Assembly (NCBI GenBank): GCA_013433145.1
Contig: CM024187.1
Span: 8,521,326-8,585,325 of the forward strand
From: Ascaris suum
Taxonomy: Eukaryota > Nematoda > Chromadorea > Rhabditida > Ascarididae
Direction of reading: 5' to 3'
Length of the DNA stretch: 64,000 nucleotides
The stretch's first letter is position 1; each line of letters begins with the position of its first letter. Shown here piece after piece: positions 11,393 to 23,500 of this stretch. The position numbers and the translations under genes were made by a program. The notes beneath the pieces were generated by a model that worked only from the letters and a program-made list of their open reading frames with translations, ran no database searches and had not been told where the DNA came from.

Positions 11393-14300
11393 TCACTTGC
11401 TCTTCTTACTCGGCATCTCCTGATCGTATCTACTTTTGCTTTGATACCACAGTGCGAAAGGGATCACAGTAAGTACTGAAACCAGTAGTACAAAAACCAG
11501 CCAAACGCCCAACTTTGCAGAGAACTTCCGCTCGTAATCCTTCTGCCGATAGATGTAACCTAAACCAAACGAACGCTACAAAACACTGCTTCATTAAGTC
11601 AAAAGGCTTCGAAGCACAACCCTTCTCTTTTAGTCACAAAATTGCTTTATAAGCACCAAAATGTATAAAAGCTGTCGTCATAAACCGCATACTTGCACTG
11701 CCATACTTCGGGACGTGATCCCGACAACAAACCTCAGAGCGATCCAAGCATTTTTTCAAAAATGTCTTGAAGCTCGGGCCTCCCAGAGAATTTGGAAAAC
11801 GTGGCTATAAAAAGCCTCAGCTGGTAATGAAGTGCCGATAAAGAGAGCCACTTAAACAGTACATTCACCAGAATCGGGGAATTCACTGTTTCCAGCGCCG
11901 TGATGAGAATAATACTTGATTAGAAAGGTGCGCATTTGTTTACATCGTATAAACACATAAAATCTGATGGAGTTTTTGCTCAATTTCGTGTCAAATGGCG
12001 CTTTACATATGCCGAAAACGAACGTTTCTATTTGCTTAGTCTTATCTGCCAACTCTTTCATTTAAAAAAACCTGTTGTTTTCGATGCTCTCATTTTGGCG
12101 CTTTGTTATTACCATTCTGTGTTCATTAACACACTGTGCAGATGTTCATTAAGTGCAACAACTTTATTCCCATATACATCGCCTCCAAAAAAGACGCATT
12201 CCTAAAGTTTTCTTCTTGACTATTTTTAAACACTGCAAAGCCACTGTGAAAATGTTATTTTCTGCGCTACAAAGGATACAGGTCATGTTGAAAAGCCATC
12301 CCCTCAGATTATTTCCATTCGAAGTGACCGACCCAGTTCTCAAATGGAAAGTTAATTTCGACGTCCACGGTGCAAATAACTGCTTCATCCGTGAATACCG
12401 TGCCCCATTCCCGATGTTATTCACAGCTTTCCTCATAAATAAATTTCTCTTTGTTCCGAAGTTTCATGAACTTCACGGTTATCTCCACTTCTTGCAAGAT
12501 AAGGGCGAGTTCATTACTCGGAAAGAAGCCACAATGAGCAAAATAATCAGCAGCAGCGGTTACGATGACAATGCGGAACCTTGATACCTCTAGATTTCAG
12601 CTCATTTGAAAACCCGATTCTTTTTATTGGACAGCTACCACAATTAGAAAAAATGTCCTATCCTCCTTTACCTGATCCACAGACATCGTCACCTCAGTGT
12701 TTTTGGAGCGTCTATTCCAAACAGCCGGCGCCCACTTTAGCAACAACACAATATATCTCGAGCACAGAAAATGGATACTCTCTAAGCCCACACATCCTGT
12801 TTAACATAACTGCAGGTATCTAAATATAGCTAAACGACCCTTCACTTTGGACCTGGGACAATTTCAGCATTTCCTGAAGGAGTCAGAAAGCCGATTAGCC
12901 GAAGAATTTTTGATCCCATAATTTCAACACCGCTGAACTTCCACCTCCAATGCGCCAAGGTTTATGACACCCTGAGGCCCCTCAAGAACTGTCAGAACGT
13001 CCCCGAGTCTGGGTTCGTCTAGGCTGCCTTAAGATTTTTTTTTTTTGGAACGACCGCCGGCATTTCAGAAAGCTTCAGGAGTTTCGACAACGTTCTTGAA
13101 ACTCCGAGCGTCCTAAAAATCTTTAAAAACGTCGCAAAACTCAGGTCGCCTCAAGAGGGATTTCTAATTCCGTCTGACTCTAATGAACTTCACAAATACT
13201 CAGCCAAACGTGGGAATCCAAACGGCTGTCAGTAATTTCGTTCCGGATGTAGTTTTAGTTACGATGACTGAGAAGAAGATATAAACATGGAAACATCAGA
13301 CGTACCTTCACCAGGAGCTGAAGTATAGCCAATTCGAACTTCCTTTGCATCCTCGGAGGGGTAGTAAGTTATCTGAGCTGCACTATAGTTGAAGGCTCCA
13401 ACGGCACGCGGCCGCACAACCACTGAATGTGAGACATTCTGACCCGGTGCGATCCGCTCCCAACGAACCTGCAACAGACTATCACATACTCGATCTCTCA
13501 TTTAAAAAACCCTTCTCATAGAGAACTGGAAGCGCCCTCTTATCCTCAGCCAACATAGCGACGAACACGCTTATCTGCACGATTTTCAACTTCTCCCCTT
13601 AACGAAATAGAAAAAATGGCTTCTAAAAAACCCATATACAAAATAAAAAAGGGGCAGCACTTAGCGTTTCATAAATCAGAACACTATCACGTTATAGCTC
13701 TGTCTATAAAACATGATGCAAGACAACGCTAAAATCAAGAAATAAACGATGAGACGTGAAAGCTAAGCTATAATTTGGTCACTGTTCTGCTTCATATATT
13801 AATGAACGTTCAAACATACCCCTCCCCTCCCCCCCCCCCCCTCAGAAGAGTTGACAAACTCCCTCCCTTTTTCTACTCATAGCAAGGGATGTTGTTGCTA
13901 TCCCAGCATCAAATCAGCCCCCAAATCAATCTCACGAACTTACAACTGCTATCACGTGCTCTTCGCCTGTTAGTTCAATACGACATTGAAAGTATGGACA
14001 AGCGAAAAGAGTAAATCACCAAAGTTTTACTGAAAGTATCTTTCATATTGGTTTATAGGCTGAAAACAAATCTCATGCAATTCAATTTTCATCACGGGCA
14101 AAAAATTGCAGACAAAACTTAGCAACGTGGCGTGCTGAAGCAGTTTTCATATAGATCTAGAGTTGACAGGAACTTTGGAATAAAAAGATATCTGTTGCTC
14201 TCTCTGTCGATGAAACAAGACAAGACGATTAATGATATTTGTTTTTCTTTATCGACCCCTTTCATGTCAGCCGCATTCCCAATAAATATGCTGCTATATA

Positions 14301-17147
14301 AAAGAAAAGAAAAACATGGGTGAAACGAAACAAATGGAGTTCCAACATAAAACAATTAATTAGCGAAGCGATGCGCCCCAAAAAAGTCCGCCTGTGAGCA
14401 GTTAGAAAACAATCCCTTAGAGTGATAAGACTACATAAAATATCAAGTAACGAACAAGGGATACAAAGCAATACAAATTTATGCAAATGGATATTAGGCG
14501 TAAGAACAACCTGCAGAAGTCCTCTTATTATTTCGAACGCTTGAGTGGGAAATGCATCGCGATCATCCAGTGTCACTTTCATAGCCGTCTGCAAATGTCT
14601 ACATTGCACCTTCTGCAAGCATTCATATATTACTTAGATGTGTTTATTTATTCACTCTAACGTCTCAAAGTGGGAAAATGTGTAAAATTATGCAACTATG
14701 ATCAGTAAATAATTCGGAAGAATATGCAACAATGGCGTGCTCCTTGAAAAGACTCAGTCGCAGTTTAAAAGTCGAAAAAATAAACCACCTTACTGCTAGC
14801 AAACGTTGACAGCAGCACATTCATTAATAATACTGGAAGGTAACCTAATATCGACGGTCACATTAAAGCAGTCGCCGTGTTCTTAAAGCAAATAACAAAG
14901 ACGAAGCAACTTGCTTTTCAATTCGTCATTCCTCTACTGCATTCAATGGAAAAATACGATCGACGTAAGCGACGGCTCGAAAGATTAAGTGAAGAAAATA
15001 GCAGTGTTCTGCTTCTGACTTAGGCCGGTTAACGAACATTTCCAGCTTGGTAGAGTGGCTGTAAATTGCAGGTTCACTACCCTCCCGATTGGAAATAGGA
15101 AAGAATGATCTCGAGTGTGAAAAAGCCTAGCGAAACGAGAAAATCTGGAGCCCGCAATCGGGAAAACTTTCTCAGCTTTAATAAATTTTTCCACCACAAA
15201 ATGCAGAAAGTGCGGTATTCTGTCCTTCGTGAGACAACATTACACTTGGGTGAATTATAAGGCCTTGGATACATGGGAAATTTTTGTTAATGCAAGATAT
15301 ACAAACGACAAATGTTCGTAAGCGAAGATATAAGCCACCACTAGCTATCGCCCCTACCTACATTTCTGCTAAATGCTGTATTTCACGGCAATTCCATTCG
15401 GCCACTTTGGATGCCGAAAACTGCAACACTCTGACCTCCAGCTCCTCCACTAAGCTGAAGAGTAAATCTTTGTAGGAAGTGTGCTGCCCAGTGGAATATA
15501 TGCTTGCTCTAGAAGAACACGACCCCTTCATCCATCACTAACTTTGCCTGCACCACTCCAAAAGTGCGCAAGTAGACGTTGTCATGCAGCAGCAGTAGTC
15601 GTTTTCGATTGATCAGTTCTGAATAGCAAATGCTGAGAATTTCAAACAGCCGTTCCAACTGCAGAGTGCAGAGACTGGCACCTATGGCCCGCCGAAACTA
15701 GAAGCAGCTTCTAGTGCGCCGAACTCTGAAAACATCTGCACTCGAACTTGTCCATTTGAATCACCGCACGTGTCACCAGACCTCGTACAAGCACTGCACT
15801 TTTGGGACGTGATTTCGAAAAAGAAATCAAGTTCTCGTCTGCAGTCGCATCCGATGCCAGAACCAGTTCTTCTGGATATTGCAACAATTGATAGCACAGC
15901 GTCATCTTTCTTAGTGCTTAATGATCCGTTGGTTATGATGCAGCTCTCAAGGCCGTCTGTCCGTGAAGCAACGCTGCTTTGCAAGTGCTGAGTAATGAAC
16001 GGATGTGAAGCCCCGAATTTGGTAGATAGTCTACGAGTGCAGGTAGCCAGTTCCGCCTGCTCGGCTTGGAGCAGTGCTTACCACAAGCACACATTTTTCT
16101 CTTGGAACGCCATTTTAGCAAGCACAACTCTGCGATGGTTCAAAAAAAAAAGTGCAATAGAAAGGGAAGGACTCAATCGCAGTGGCGTCGCAAACACTAG
16201 CCCTCACTTTCAGTTGGATTACCATGGAATTTTGTCAGCTCTGCAGTAGCAGATCTGACCTTTAGACAAGCCCGACCAGCTCCGCACCGACAACTGCGGA
16301 ATACGAAAAAAACAACCGGAGCTCTGAAGCAGAAGACAAGACATATACGAGAACTGTGAAATGGAGTGCCAAATGGAGGACTCCTCCACGCTGGAATCAG
16401 CCAACTAAGGCATCTGCGCTCTGAAAATTAAACAAAGGGGCCCCGCACGCTTTTTTCTCCTTACGGAAACAAATAATTTCATGATTGCTGCGACCTAAAT
16501 TTGAGTAGCGAGCAGGTTCTTTCAACGTTGTGTAGAAGCAGAATTTTAGGGAGGTCGGAGCACAAGGATAAAAAGCACAGATGAGGTCTCAGGCTGAGGA
16601 GTTCGAAAATAGGTATATCTTTATTGTATGACGCTTACTGCAGGATATGATGGTCTGAAAAATCGAATTCTCATCCCCGGGAAGGAACACGCAACCTCGG
16701 AAAGTGGAGGCCGGGGTGGAAGAGGAAGCTCACCTGTGACCTGTCCATCCAAAATAACACGGCAACATAACTTTTCGATCGTTACATACCGATAATACTG
16801 CTTAAACCTGGGCAGCATGGGATAACAGGTGACAACAAAGCGTGCAACCAATGTGCCTTCGTCGACCATTTGGGAATAAACGCCTTTATCGCATACTTTA
16901 TGGATGAAATTTTAAAAGATTCTTCTACTCAACGAAGGTGACATGCCTCGAAACGTTAATAGAAACTAGCCACCTTATCACCGATATTGTAGAGTCTGTA
17001 GTCCATCACGTAGTCCATGCCCTCAACTGCGTATTGCGAGAGAGAGAATTTCGACGCAACAATAATTGCTGAATTACGAGGAGTATTCCTTTCGGTATCC
17101 TCAGTGTTGGCCAAGCAAAGCACTGCGAGCAAGATGAAATACTTCAT
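11393..17147 (-). CDS. trap-2: Translocon-associated protein subunit beta (TRAP-beta / SSR2)
   Basis: This is a complete four-exon gene: 17147-16974, 14588-14511, 13468-13306 and 11559-11393. All junctions are GT/AG with consistent phases, giving 193 residues (vertebrate SSR2 is about 183). TRAP-beta is part of the TRAP complex beside Sec61 and assists translocation and folding of nascent secretory proteins. Residues 1 to about 15 form a signal peptide. The lumenal domain carries the family stretches QYAVEG, YNIGDK, FPTQAFEI, GLLQVRWERIAPG, VVVRP and TSAPG. Two N-glycosylation sequons, NVS at 95 and NYS at 111, match the positions used in vertebrate TRAP-beta. A membrane segment spans about 156-177, followed by a Lys/Ser-rich cytosolic tail. 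The start is the first ATG of the exon before a hydrophobic run; an in-frame GTG five codons upstream was ignored. Introns are 2.4, 1.0 and 1.7 kb and hold transposase remnants. The symbol follows C. elegans usage. Confidence 0.95.
12309..12416 (-). mobile_element. Possible Tc-like transposase remnant (first catalytic Asp region)
   Basis: In the last intron of the TRAP-beta gene, one minus frame reads REWGTVFTDEAVICTVDVEI and continues to NFPFENWV before a stop. The pattern V-F-[ST]-D-E followed by TVD and N..N resembles the region around the first Asp of some nematode Tc-type DDE transposases. Only about 35 codons are open and no terminal repeats were found. If real, it is a small decayed fragment. 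Confidence 0.3.
13829..13841 (+). repeat. Poly-C tract (13 C)
   Basis: A run of 13 C is preceded by CCCCTCCCCT and lies in the second intron of the TRAP-beta gene. It is one of several C-runs on the plus strand of this window; the others are near 18502, 24300, 29414 and 29683. Confidence 0.8.
15478..15680 (-). mobile_element. Decayed mariner-like transposase fragment
   Basis: A minus frame in the first TRAP-beta intron reads TLQLERLFEIL, then YSELINRKRLLLLHDN, then QAKL, and stops. Known mariner transposases have a segment QLDRL...P.L.NRK.V.LLHDNARPH...Q.KL around the second catalytic Asp, which corresponds to the D of LLHDN here. After a +1 shift the sequence AYIPLGSTLP may be the remains of the YSPDLAP motif. 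The usual ARPH after HDN is lost, and there is a stop and a frameshift, so it is a pseudogene fragment. Terminal inverted repeats were not identified. Confidence 0.55.
15623..16249 (+). other. Protein-like island of unknown origin in TRAP-beta intron 1
   Basis: The plus frame is open for about 208 codons, broken only by one TGA at 15989-15991. It contains FESPHVSPDLVQALHFWDVI and LLDIATIDSTASSF. The minus strand is also open for 100 codons over 15984-15682 and leads into the mariner-like fragment, so the open plus frame may be only the shadow of a transposon or repeat. Base composition is richer in GC than the surrounding intron. I cannot name a family. Confidence 0.3.
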
Positions 17148-19479
17148 GGTTGCAGCCCACACCTTAAAGGTACGCTCTCAACGAAATCGCCGACAAAGTT
17201 CACAGATAAAAAGGTAATCCGACAAAGACGTTAAGTGACCAACTCATCTTTGGGATTCTGAGCAACATACTCTCGGGATGACACGATTTATTCAAAAACT
17301 TTTACTTTCAAACCGAATAAACTTCTGCGGCCAAAACAACACAGCTTCTGTAAGTTATCAGCAATTTTACCCCTTTACCCCCTCGATGAAAGAGTGACGG
17401 AAAGATGAGAGGAAGAAGCAGAGGGAAGGGGGCCATAGAGTCGGCATTTCATAAAACGCTCTCTGATTTCCTTAAAGTGTTAATGTGTATAGCATTACTC
17501 TAAACTCTGCTGTGACTTCCTCAAAACATATCACACCCAAAATTGCCTAGCCTAGCTCTTCGGCATACTTTTTTATGCACATACACATTGCCCGTAAAAA
17601 AGCACATGTACACATTGTCCAAAGGCTAATGAAGGCCATATGCACGTTGCTCAATGAGCAGAACAACATTCTCGTCAGGAGGCGATGAACGAAACGAATA
17701 TAAATGGAATAAAAGAGTATGAGAGAAATTGAGTCTATTCGAGCTGCATCCACTCGCCTTGCAACCTCCTCAAAAATTGAGTTTGAAGGCCAAAAACCCA
17801 CCCATTCTTGTCAGTTTCGGCAGAAAGAGAAACCCACATAGGAGAGATGTTTCATAAAAACGAACCTGCCACAAAAGGATTCCACGTTTCCGACAGGTAG
17901 CTAATGATCTTCCGACAGGTAGCTCCACTAAATCATTGCTAAATTCACGCATCTCAAGCTCCCGTATAGCTCTCTATTCAAATCAGTTCTAGACTGCTTT
18001 AGTGAACGCTTCAAGAAGTAAAGCGCAATCAGTGAACGAATGACTGCAGATCGTTGATATAAGTGAGACGACGACGTGAACCCGTCCCCATAAAATTATA
18101 ACCCCGTGAAAGCCAAAAAGTTCAGCCTACCATGCCGAGTTTTTACCAGCATCTGCGTTGTTCTCCTCATCTAACTCCTGCCTTCCCTCCCACCCCTTTC
18201 TCCTTCTGCAGCAAAGAAAAACCCAAAGATGAGGAAGGTGCGCGAAGTCCCTTAAGAATTTTAAAACCTCTAATGCGAACACAATTCACGCTCTCTGGCC
18301 CACACTTCACAAAGGTGAGCCGAAGGAAAGATCCGTCTCTCACTAACAACAACCACCGCAGTGCTGTAACGCAATAACTGCAGGACTATATGACCGAAAA
18401 CTATTTACACACTGGATGAACAATATTCAAACTATGGAGTACTTCCTTCTTCCACAAACAGAAGTTCAGCGCAACCTCAGAAAAAGTAAAACCCCACTTC
18501 TCCCCCCCCCCCAACCCCCCCACGCCCCCAACCCGCACTTCTCATCATCTAAATCTGCTTTCAAAAACGCCCATTTTAGCAGCCTGATCCGACCAATGTG
18601 TAGAGATGACGACGCAAACACTCACACACCTCTGTGGTGATGTTGAACGAACACGTAGTTCGGTTACTGTAGTAGTGGGACAAGAAAAACTTCCGATTGC
18701 AATACGCCACTTACTTTGGGCATTATGAGCGTGGATGCGCAACGTTGATGCATCTATCCGTGTTCAGCGTAGAGCGGTCAGTTGTGGTCGCGATGAAGCA
18801 ACTTTTGTGACTTTAGATAAATGAAGTGACGGAATTTCGCCACAAGACATTTGCTCCCTAAAAGCAGAAAATTACTCACCGCTGAAATGTTTGTGCATCG
18901 CTCTCATATCGTGACGAAATATTTCCCCTGAATTCGTTAACAACAACAATGTTTTCATTGTTCGTTGTGATCGGTCTACGTGGCTCTCTCTTCGAATCAG
19001 AGCTCTGCTGCATCGTTGTAGCGTCCACCGTTCGAATCCTCGAGTTAGTGCCAAATTTCGTGAGTATATGTTTTGAGAACTGCTGACACCAAAACAGTCA
19101 TCGGGGAATTCCATTATGAAGATACTTCTCCCCCTCCCCCCTCCCTCTCGTGCCTTCCTCTACTTGCACGTAGCACCGGGCGGCCATACTTGAAGACCAC
19201 CCCTAGGCCGAAAGTTTTCTTTCTTTTCAAAAAAAAGGCGCTTACGAACTTTGGCAGCACTCTAGCAATTTTAAAATTCGGGCACCGTAATATGCGCTAA
19301 AGCGAACTTTGGCTTAGTGGTAGCAGTTCCAAGTCAGCGTTATATCGTCTATCCTCGTTCGCACCTTCGAAGCAGTCGATTAGTCGTGGCTTTTCTTGTT
19401 TCGTGACTAGTGACGCTCGAAAGTTAGTTTTCGTGAGCGGTCAAGCGGTCTGTTTTTGAAAGAGTAGGGTGGAAGAGGA

Positions 19480-19487
19480 TGACGTGA
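19480..19487 (+). promoter_or_regulatory. TGACGTGA, UPR element-like site
   Basis: TGACGTGA fits the unfolded-protein-response element consensus TGACGTG(G/A) bound by XBP1/ATF6-type bZIP factors. It lies about 1.08 kb upstream of the ile-2 start and 2.3 kb upstream of the trap-2 start. A single 8-mer is weak evidence, but both flanking genes belong to the ER/secretory class that XBP1 commonly controls. Confidence 0.3.
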
Positions 19488-20550
19488 GGGAAGAATAGGT
19501 AGCCAGCTTCCTTAGTCTTCAGATCGTTTCGAAGAATCAGCACCGTTGGAAGTTACCTATGAGGATTGTTGTATGCGCCGAATACAAGGACTGGATTTGT
19601 TTGTTCTCATCTGCTTTCACGATTCTTTACTCCTGGAGTGCCATTTTGCAAAGTCTGACCAGAACCTGAGACCTAATCTCTTGCGATATAGTGGGTATTA
19701 ATTAGGGGATAGGGACTCGCTCAAGTTGATGCAGCTGAAAATAAATTAGGTGTCCAGTAGGGTCACCCTTCTTCCACGCTTCCGTACACCGCATCTATTT
19801 TAGAATTTAAAAGAGCTTCGTTAGGGCTCGCGGACTGTACAAGAAAGAGCTTTAAGGTTCTCAGAGTGAATATATATGTTAAGCAGAAAATCCGATGCTT
19901 TTCTCCAGTGTTTTCTGTACGATGCCGTCTTCCGCCATTTCGGTGGGCACCTTCTAAATCAGCATCTCAACCGAAGGTTTGAGTCGTTATATGGGGCCGA
20001 ACAGTCGTTCGCCGCTGATTACAACTGTAAACTTTCGAGCAAAAAGGCACGTTTCGGGAAGTTGGTAAATGAAAGTATTATTTGTGCTATTGTGCGCACG
20101 CGTGTACAGGAAGCTTGTTTGACCACCTGGAAGCGAGGATGAAGAATGCAGGCATTTCGATTATGGTGTCTCCAACAGTTTTATGCTGTCGAATTGCTCC
20201 TAGTTTGTTGTATGCGAACTGAAAGAAAAGGAACGCTAACAGATACTGACATTAGGATTGCACCGAAATCCAGATTCCGGCCGGAACCACAGCATTTCGG
20301 TGCTCATTTGAGGTTGTAATTTTGGTTTTAAGGTTGAGAAATGCTTGAGAATTTCACTTGTTTTCACTTGTAGGTTCCCAATGTTTTCATGGAAAGGCCG
20401 TTCGTTTTTCGAAAAGCGCTTGTGTGCACACCAGTATTGACGTTTGAGTACTACTAATTTAACTACCTGTAAAAGATTTGTTAAGATGGTAAGGAGGTGT
20501 TTGGCGATGCATACTCATGGAGTAGTATGCTCTATGTGGTTGTTCATATT

Positions 20551-20563
20551 GCCCGGTTGCAGG
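20551..20563 (+). promoter_or_regulatory. Probable spliced-leader trans-splice acceptor of ile-2
   Basis: GCCCGGTTGCAG ends at 20562, and the chosen ATG begins at 20564. An acceptor one base before the start, with no matching donor exon seen upstream, is the usual arrangement for nematode SL trans-splicing. It supports this ATG over in-frame ATGs further upstream. Confidence 0.5.
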
Positions 20564-23500
20564 ATGTGGTCACTGCTTATTCCATTGTGTGCCGTTTGTG
20601 TTTGTGCTCAGGAATATACACCTGGCGATGCTCCATCTGCGGCAGATACGCTATCAAAGGCAGTTCAAGGCACTTCGGTTAATGAGTGGAGGGGCTACTA
20701 CAGGAGAGAACATTCGCTGGTGAAGCCTTATCAGGGTAAGTTGTTGTCTTGAGCTCAATAAAAACCACATCGTCGCGGTGCTTGTCTGTGTGTCTGTATG
20801 TGTTGTGTCTGTCTATCCCTAGGGGTTTGCTGAAAGTTGAGTGGATTTTGATGCGTGCAATACGCATCTTGCCATCTTTTTGAACCAATCGATCCGCTTC
20901 AAATCGAGTTGTAACCACAGTAGTGAAGTTGGCATACATTTGACACGATTCCGATATCATTTTCTACGACGTTATGGTTGGGAAAACGAATATTTTATGG
21001 ACTACATTTATAAGACCATCATCAAGTCATTCTTCGTCGTTCGCAAATGGTTTTTAGGGGGGTCCTGCCGCTGCTTAGTGTTATTTCGTTGGGTTTGAGT
21101 ATTTGCATGTTGAGATGTGAGATCGGCAAGTTGTTGACCTTGTTAAACCCCGTTCTGATCGAGTCACCCATCTAACGTAATCGTGATCGGTGTCCCGTCC
21201 GGAAAGCTGAGTTTGCCCTATGTGCATATAAAACCACAACTTGCTCATATCCGCATAACCATAAGTCAAACTAGACGTCAATCCCAACCGTGGCCGAGAT
21301 CTGGTTTAACTTAGCCCTCACCCGACTTATGATCGAGTACTAATGAATCCTGAATACCAGTTCGGGTGATCGTACCAGCATTGGATTACAAGAAATTTTT
21401 TGGAATACTCAGCATAGCACCACCTCTCCTTCTATCACACGATTTTGTTGTTCCTTTCAGGAACGGGTATGGATATCCCCTATTGGGATATCACTGGGTC
21501 AACGATGGTTTCTGGCCAATATATTCGGCTAACACCTGACTTGCAGAGTCGTCAAGGCGGTTTATGGAATACGATGGTTAGCTGTGTTTGTTGTACGTTC
21601 AGAAGCATTTCTAATAGGTTTGAATTTGTTTGTTGTTAGACTGTTGTTTTTGCTCAGCTCTTATCATAGCTAATGGTCGTGTCTTATTTAATTCTCTATT
21701 ATTAGGAAACCTTTTTGGCTTCAACTCTTGTTTCTTTTCGGCGTTTTTGGCTTTTCACGACTATGCTCTGTCCCTTATTTTAGCAGAATAAAATCCGCTT
21801 TTTCAAAAGAATGAAGCATCCCTCACATAATGTTCGGCGTTGTGGGTTGCATACTGCTTCGGATTCGTATTGCTTTGAGAGAGAATTTTTGTTCAATTTC
21901 GACAATAACTCTTTAAAGAGCGGAATGTCGATCGTTCTTCACCTCTTTTCAAAAAAGATGGCCATATCTACGAAGCTTGGACGGACCGAAAAGAGCAGCT
22001 CACCAGATCCCCTTAGTTGGAGGGCCAGGAAGAGGCTGGTGCGTTTTTACGGGATGTCCGGCAAACACTTCGTCCGCCCTCCCGTTCTTCTCAAAACGAG
22101 AAGCGGAGGTAAGAGAAAAATTGACAGAGGTATGAATGACGCGTTGCTGGGGTAGCCTGGCTCTACAGTGCAAAGTAGATGTTAAATTGCACGAAACGTT
22201 GACCGGGCGGTATTGCTTGAGCTTCACAGACCCTTCACGCGATTGTATCTGACGTTATTCGCAGTTCCGCCAATACGGGTCTTGCGCAGACCGTTGTGCG
22301 TTGCCCGTTTAAAGAAGATATACGCAAAGTGCGCGAATCTCGCTTGAAAAAGTTGCGCAACCCATCACAGTACAACACTGGCGCCACTGTTTTAAGCAGT
22401 TGCGCTCGAACTTCCCCGTTGCTCCATGCGCTGTATATTTGGAATTATTGTCTTGCTACACACTCTGTATGTAAGGTATTACTTGGCCTTTTCTTGGTTC
22501 AGCGGGAAATTCCACCTCGTTTCGTCCACTCGAAATAAAAATCGACTGGCTCCGCACATTTTAGGTATCCACTTTGTTTGCTGAAAAAGTTTTTGGTTTG
22601 CTTCTGTCACTTTTCCTTAGATGTTTCTAATTACTTTTCTTTCCTATCGCAAATAAATTTGGAATTTTCCGCGCGCTTTGTTTTAAATAGTTTTTATGCT
22701 CATTGAATGCGGCTTGCGGGAGAACTGTCACATGTGATTTTATTTATCTCACACGACCTCCTGTTATGAGCAGCAATATTTTGAATTCCCTGACTTCTAT
22801 CAGTTTCTTCCACTGATCTTACTACCAGTAGGTTTTTCTCTTCATCAACACAAATTGGTTTGGGCAGGGTATCATTCGGCCAGCTTGTTAAGGAGGTGTA
22901 CTCATGCGTGAATGAGAAACATGTCGATGAGCAAATGCTAAGGTTGCCAGAATAATGTACTGCTGGTTTTTTAGTTAATCGATCAATACCTGTCACGTAA
23001 CCCATTAACTCGTTTGTGCTTCCGGCATTGTCCCACTTTATGTGTGCCAACGTGTTGGAAATCACGAACGATATGACTGTTTGTCAGGTTGTGTGGTTTG
23101 AGGTTTAGAGCACAAGCATACACCATATTTTCGTGCACAGAAAGCTGCACTTGAACGGAACTTGGCGTTCTCTTGGTCGGAGAAAATTAGGATACATGGG
23201 CACTGTGTTTTAGAAAACCCGGAATATGCGTTTCCATATGCATTGAACTTACACACAGTTTAGCTTGACAGACTGTGCTTGGTAGACTAACGCTGCGAAA
23301 ACAGTTCATTTCAGCCAGTGTGGTCTCGAGATTGGGAGCTGCTGGTGAATTTCAAAGTGCACGGGACCACTGGTGACCTCTTCGGCGATGGCTTCGCAAT
23401 ATGGTATGTGCAGGAACGTAGCCAAGCAGGCAACGTTTTTGGTTCAAAGGATTTCTTCCGTGGTCTTGCAATCTTTCTCGATACGTACAGCAACCATAAC

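Larger units (their letters stand above)
17148..20563. promoter_or_regulatory. Shared upstream region of divergent trap-2 and ile-2 genes
   Basis: This 3.4 kb separates two head-to-head genes of the secretory pathway, so it should hold both promoters. No phase-consistent exons were found. Several ACGT-core elements occur: ACGTGA near 18074, CACGT near 18652, ACGTGG at 18978-18983 and TGACGTGA at 19480-19487. A C-rich stretch lies at 18502-18530. How the region divides between the two genes is inference. Confidence 0.5.

Noticed and set aside
12153..12584. 143-codon plus-strand frame in the last TRAP-beta intron
   Set aside because: It shows no domain and overlaps the minus-strand transposase-like trace, so it is probably a shadow of repeat sequence.
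19310..19372. tRNA-like A-box (TGGCTTAGTGGTAGCA) with GTTCGCACC about 45 bases later, and a GTTCGAATCC at 19031
   Set aside because: No acceptor stem, T-stem or anticodon arm pairs properly. At best it is a decayed tRNA-derived repeat.
20444..20563. In-frame ATG codons upstream of the chosen ile-2 start
   Set aside because: A TTGCAG acceptor lies one base before 20564, and only the downstream start puts a signal peptide at the N-terminus.
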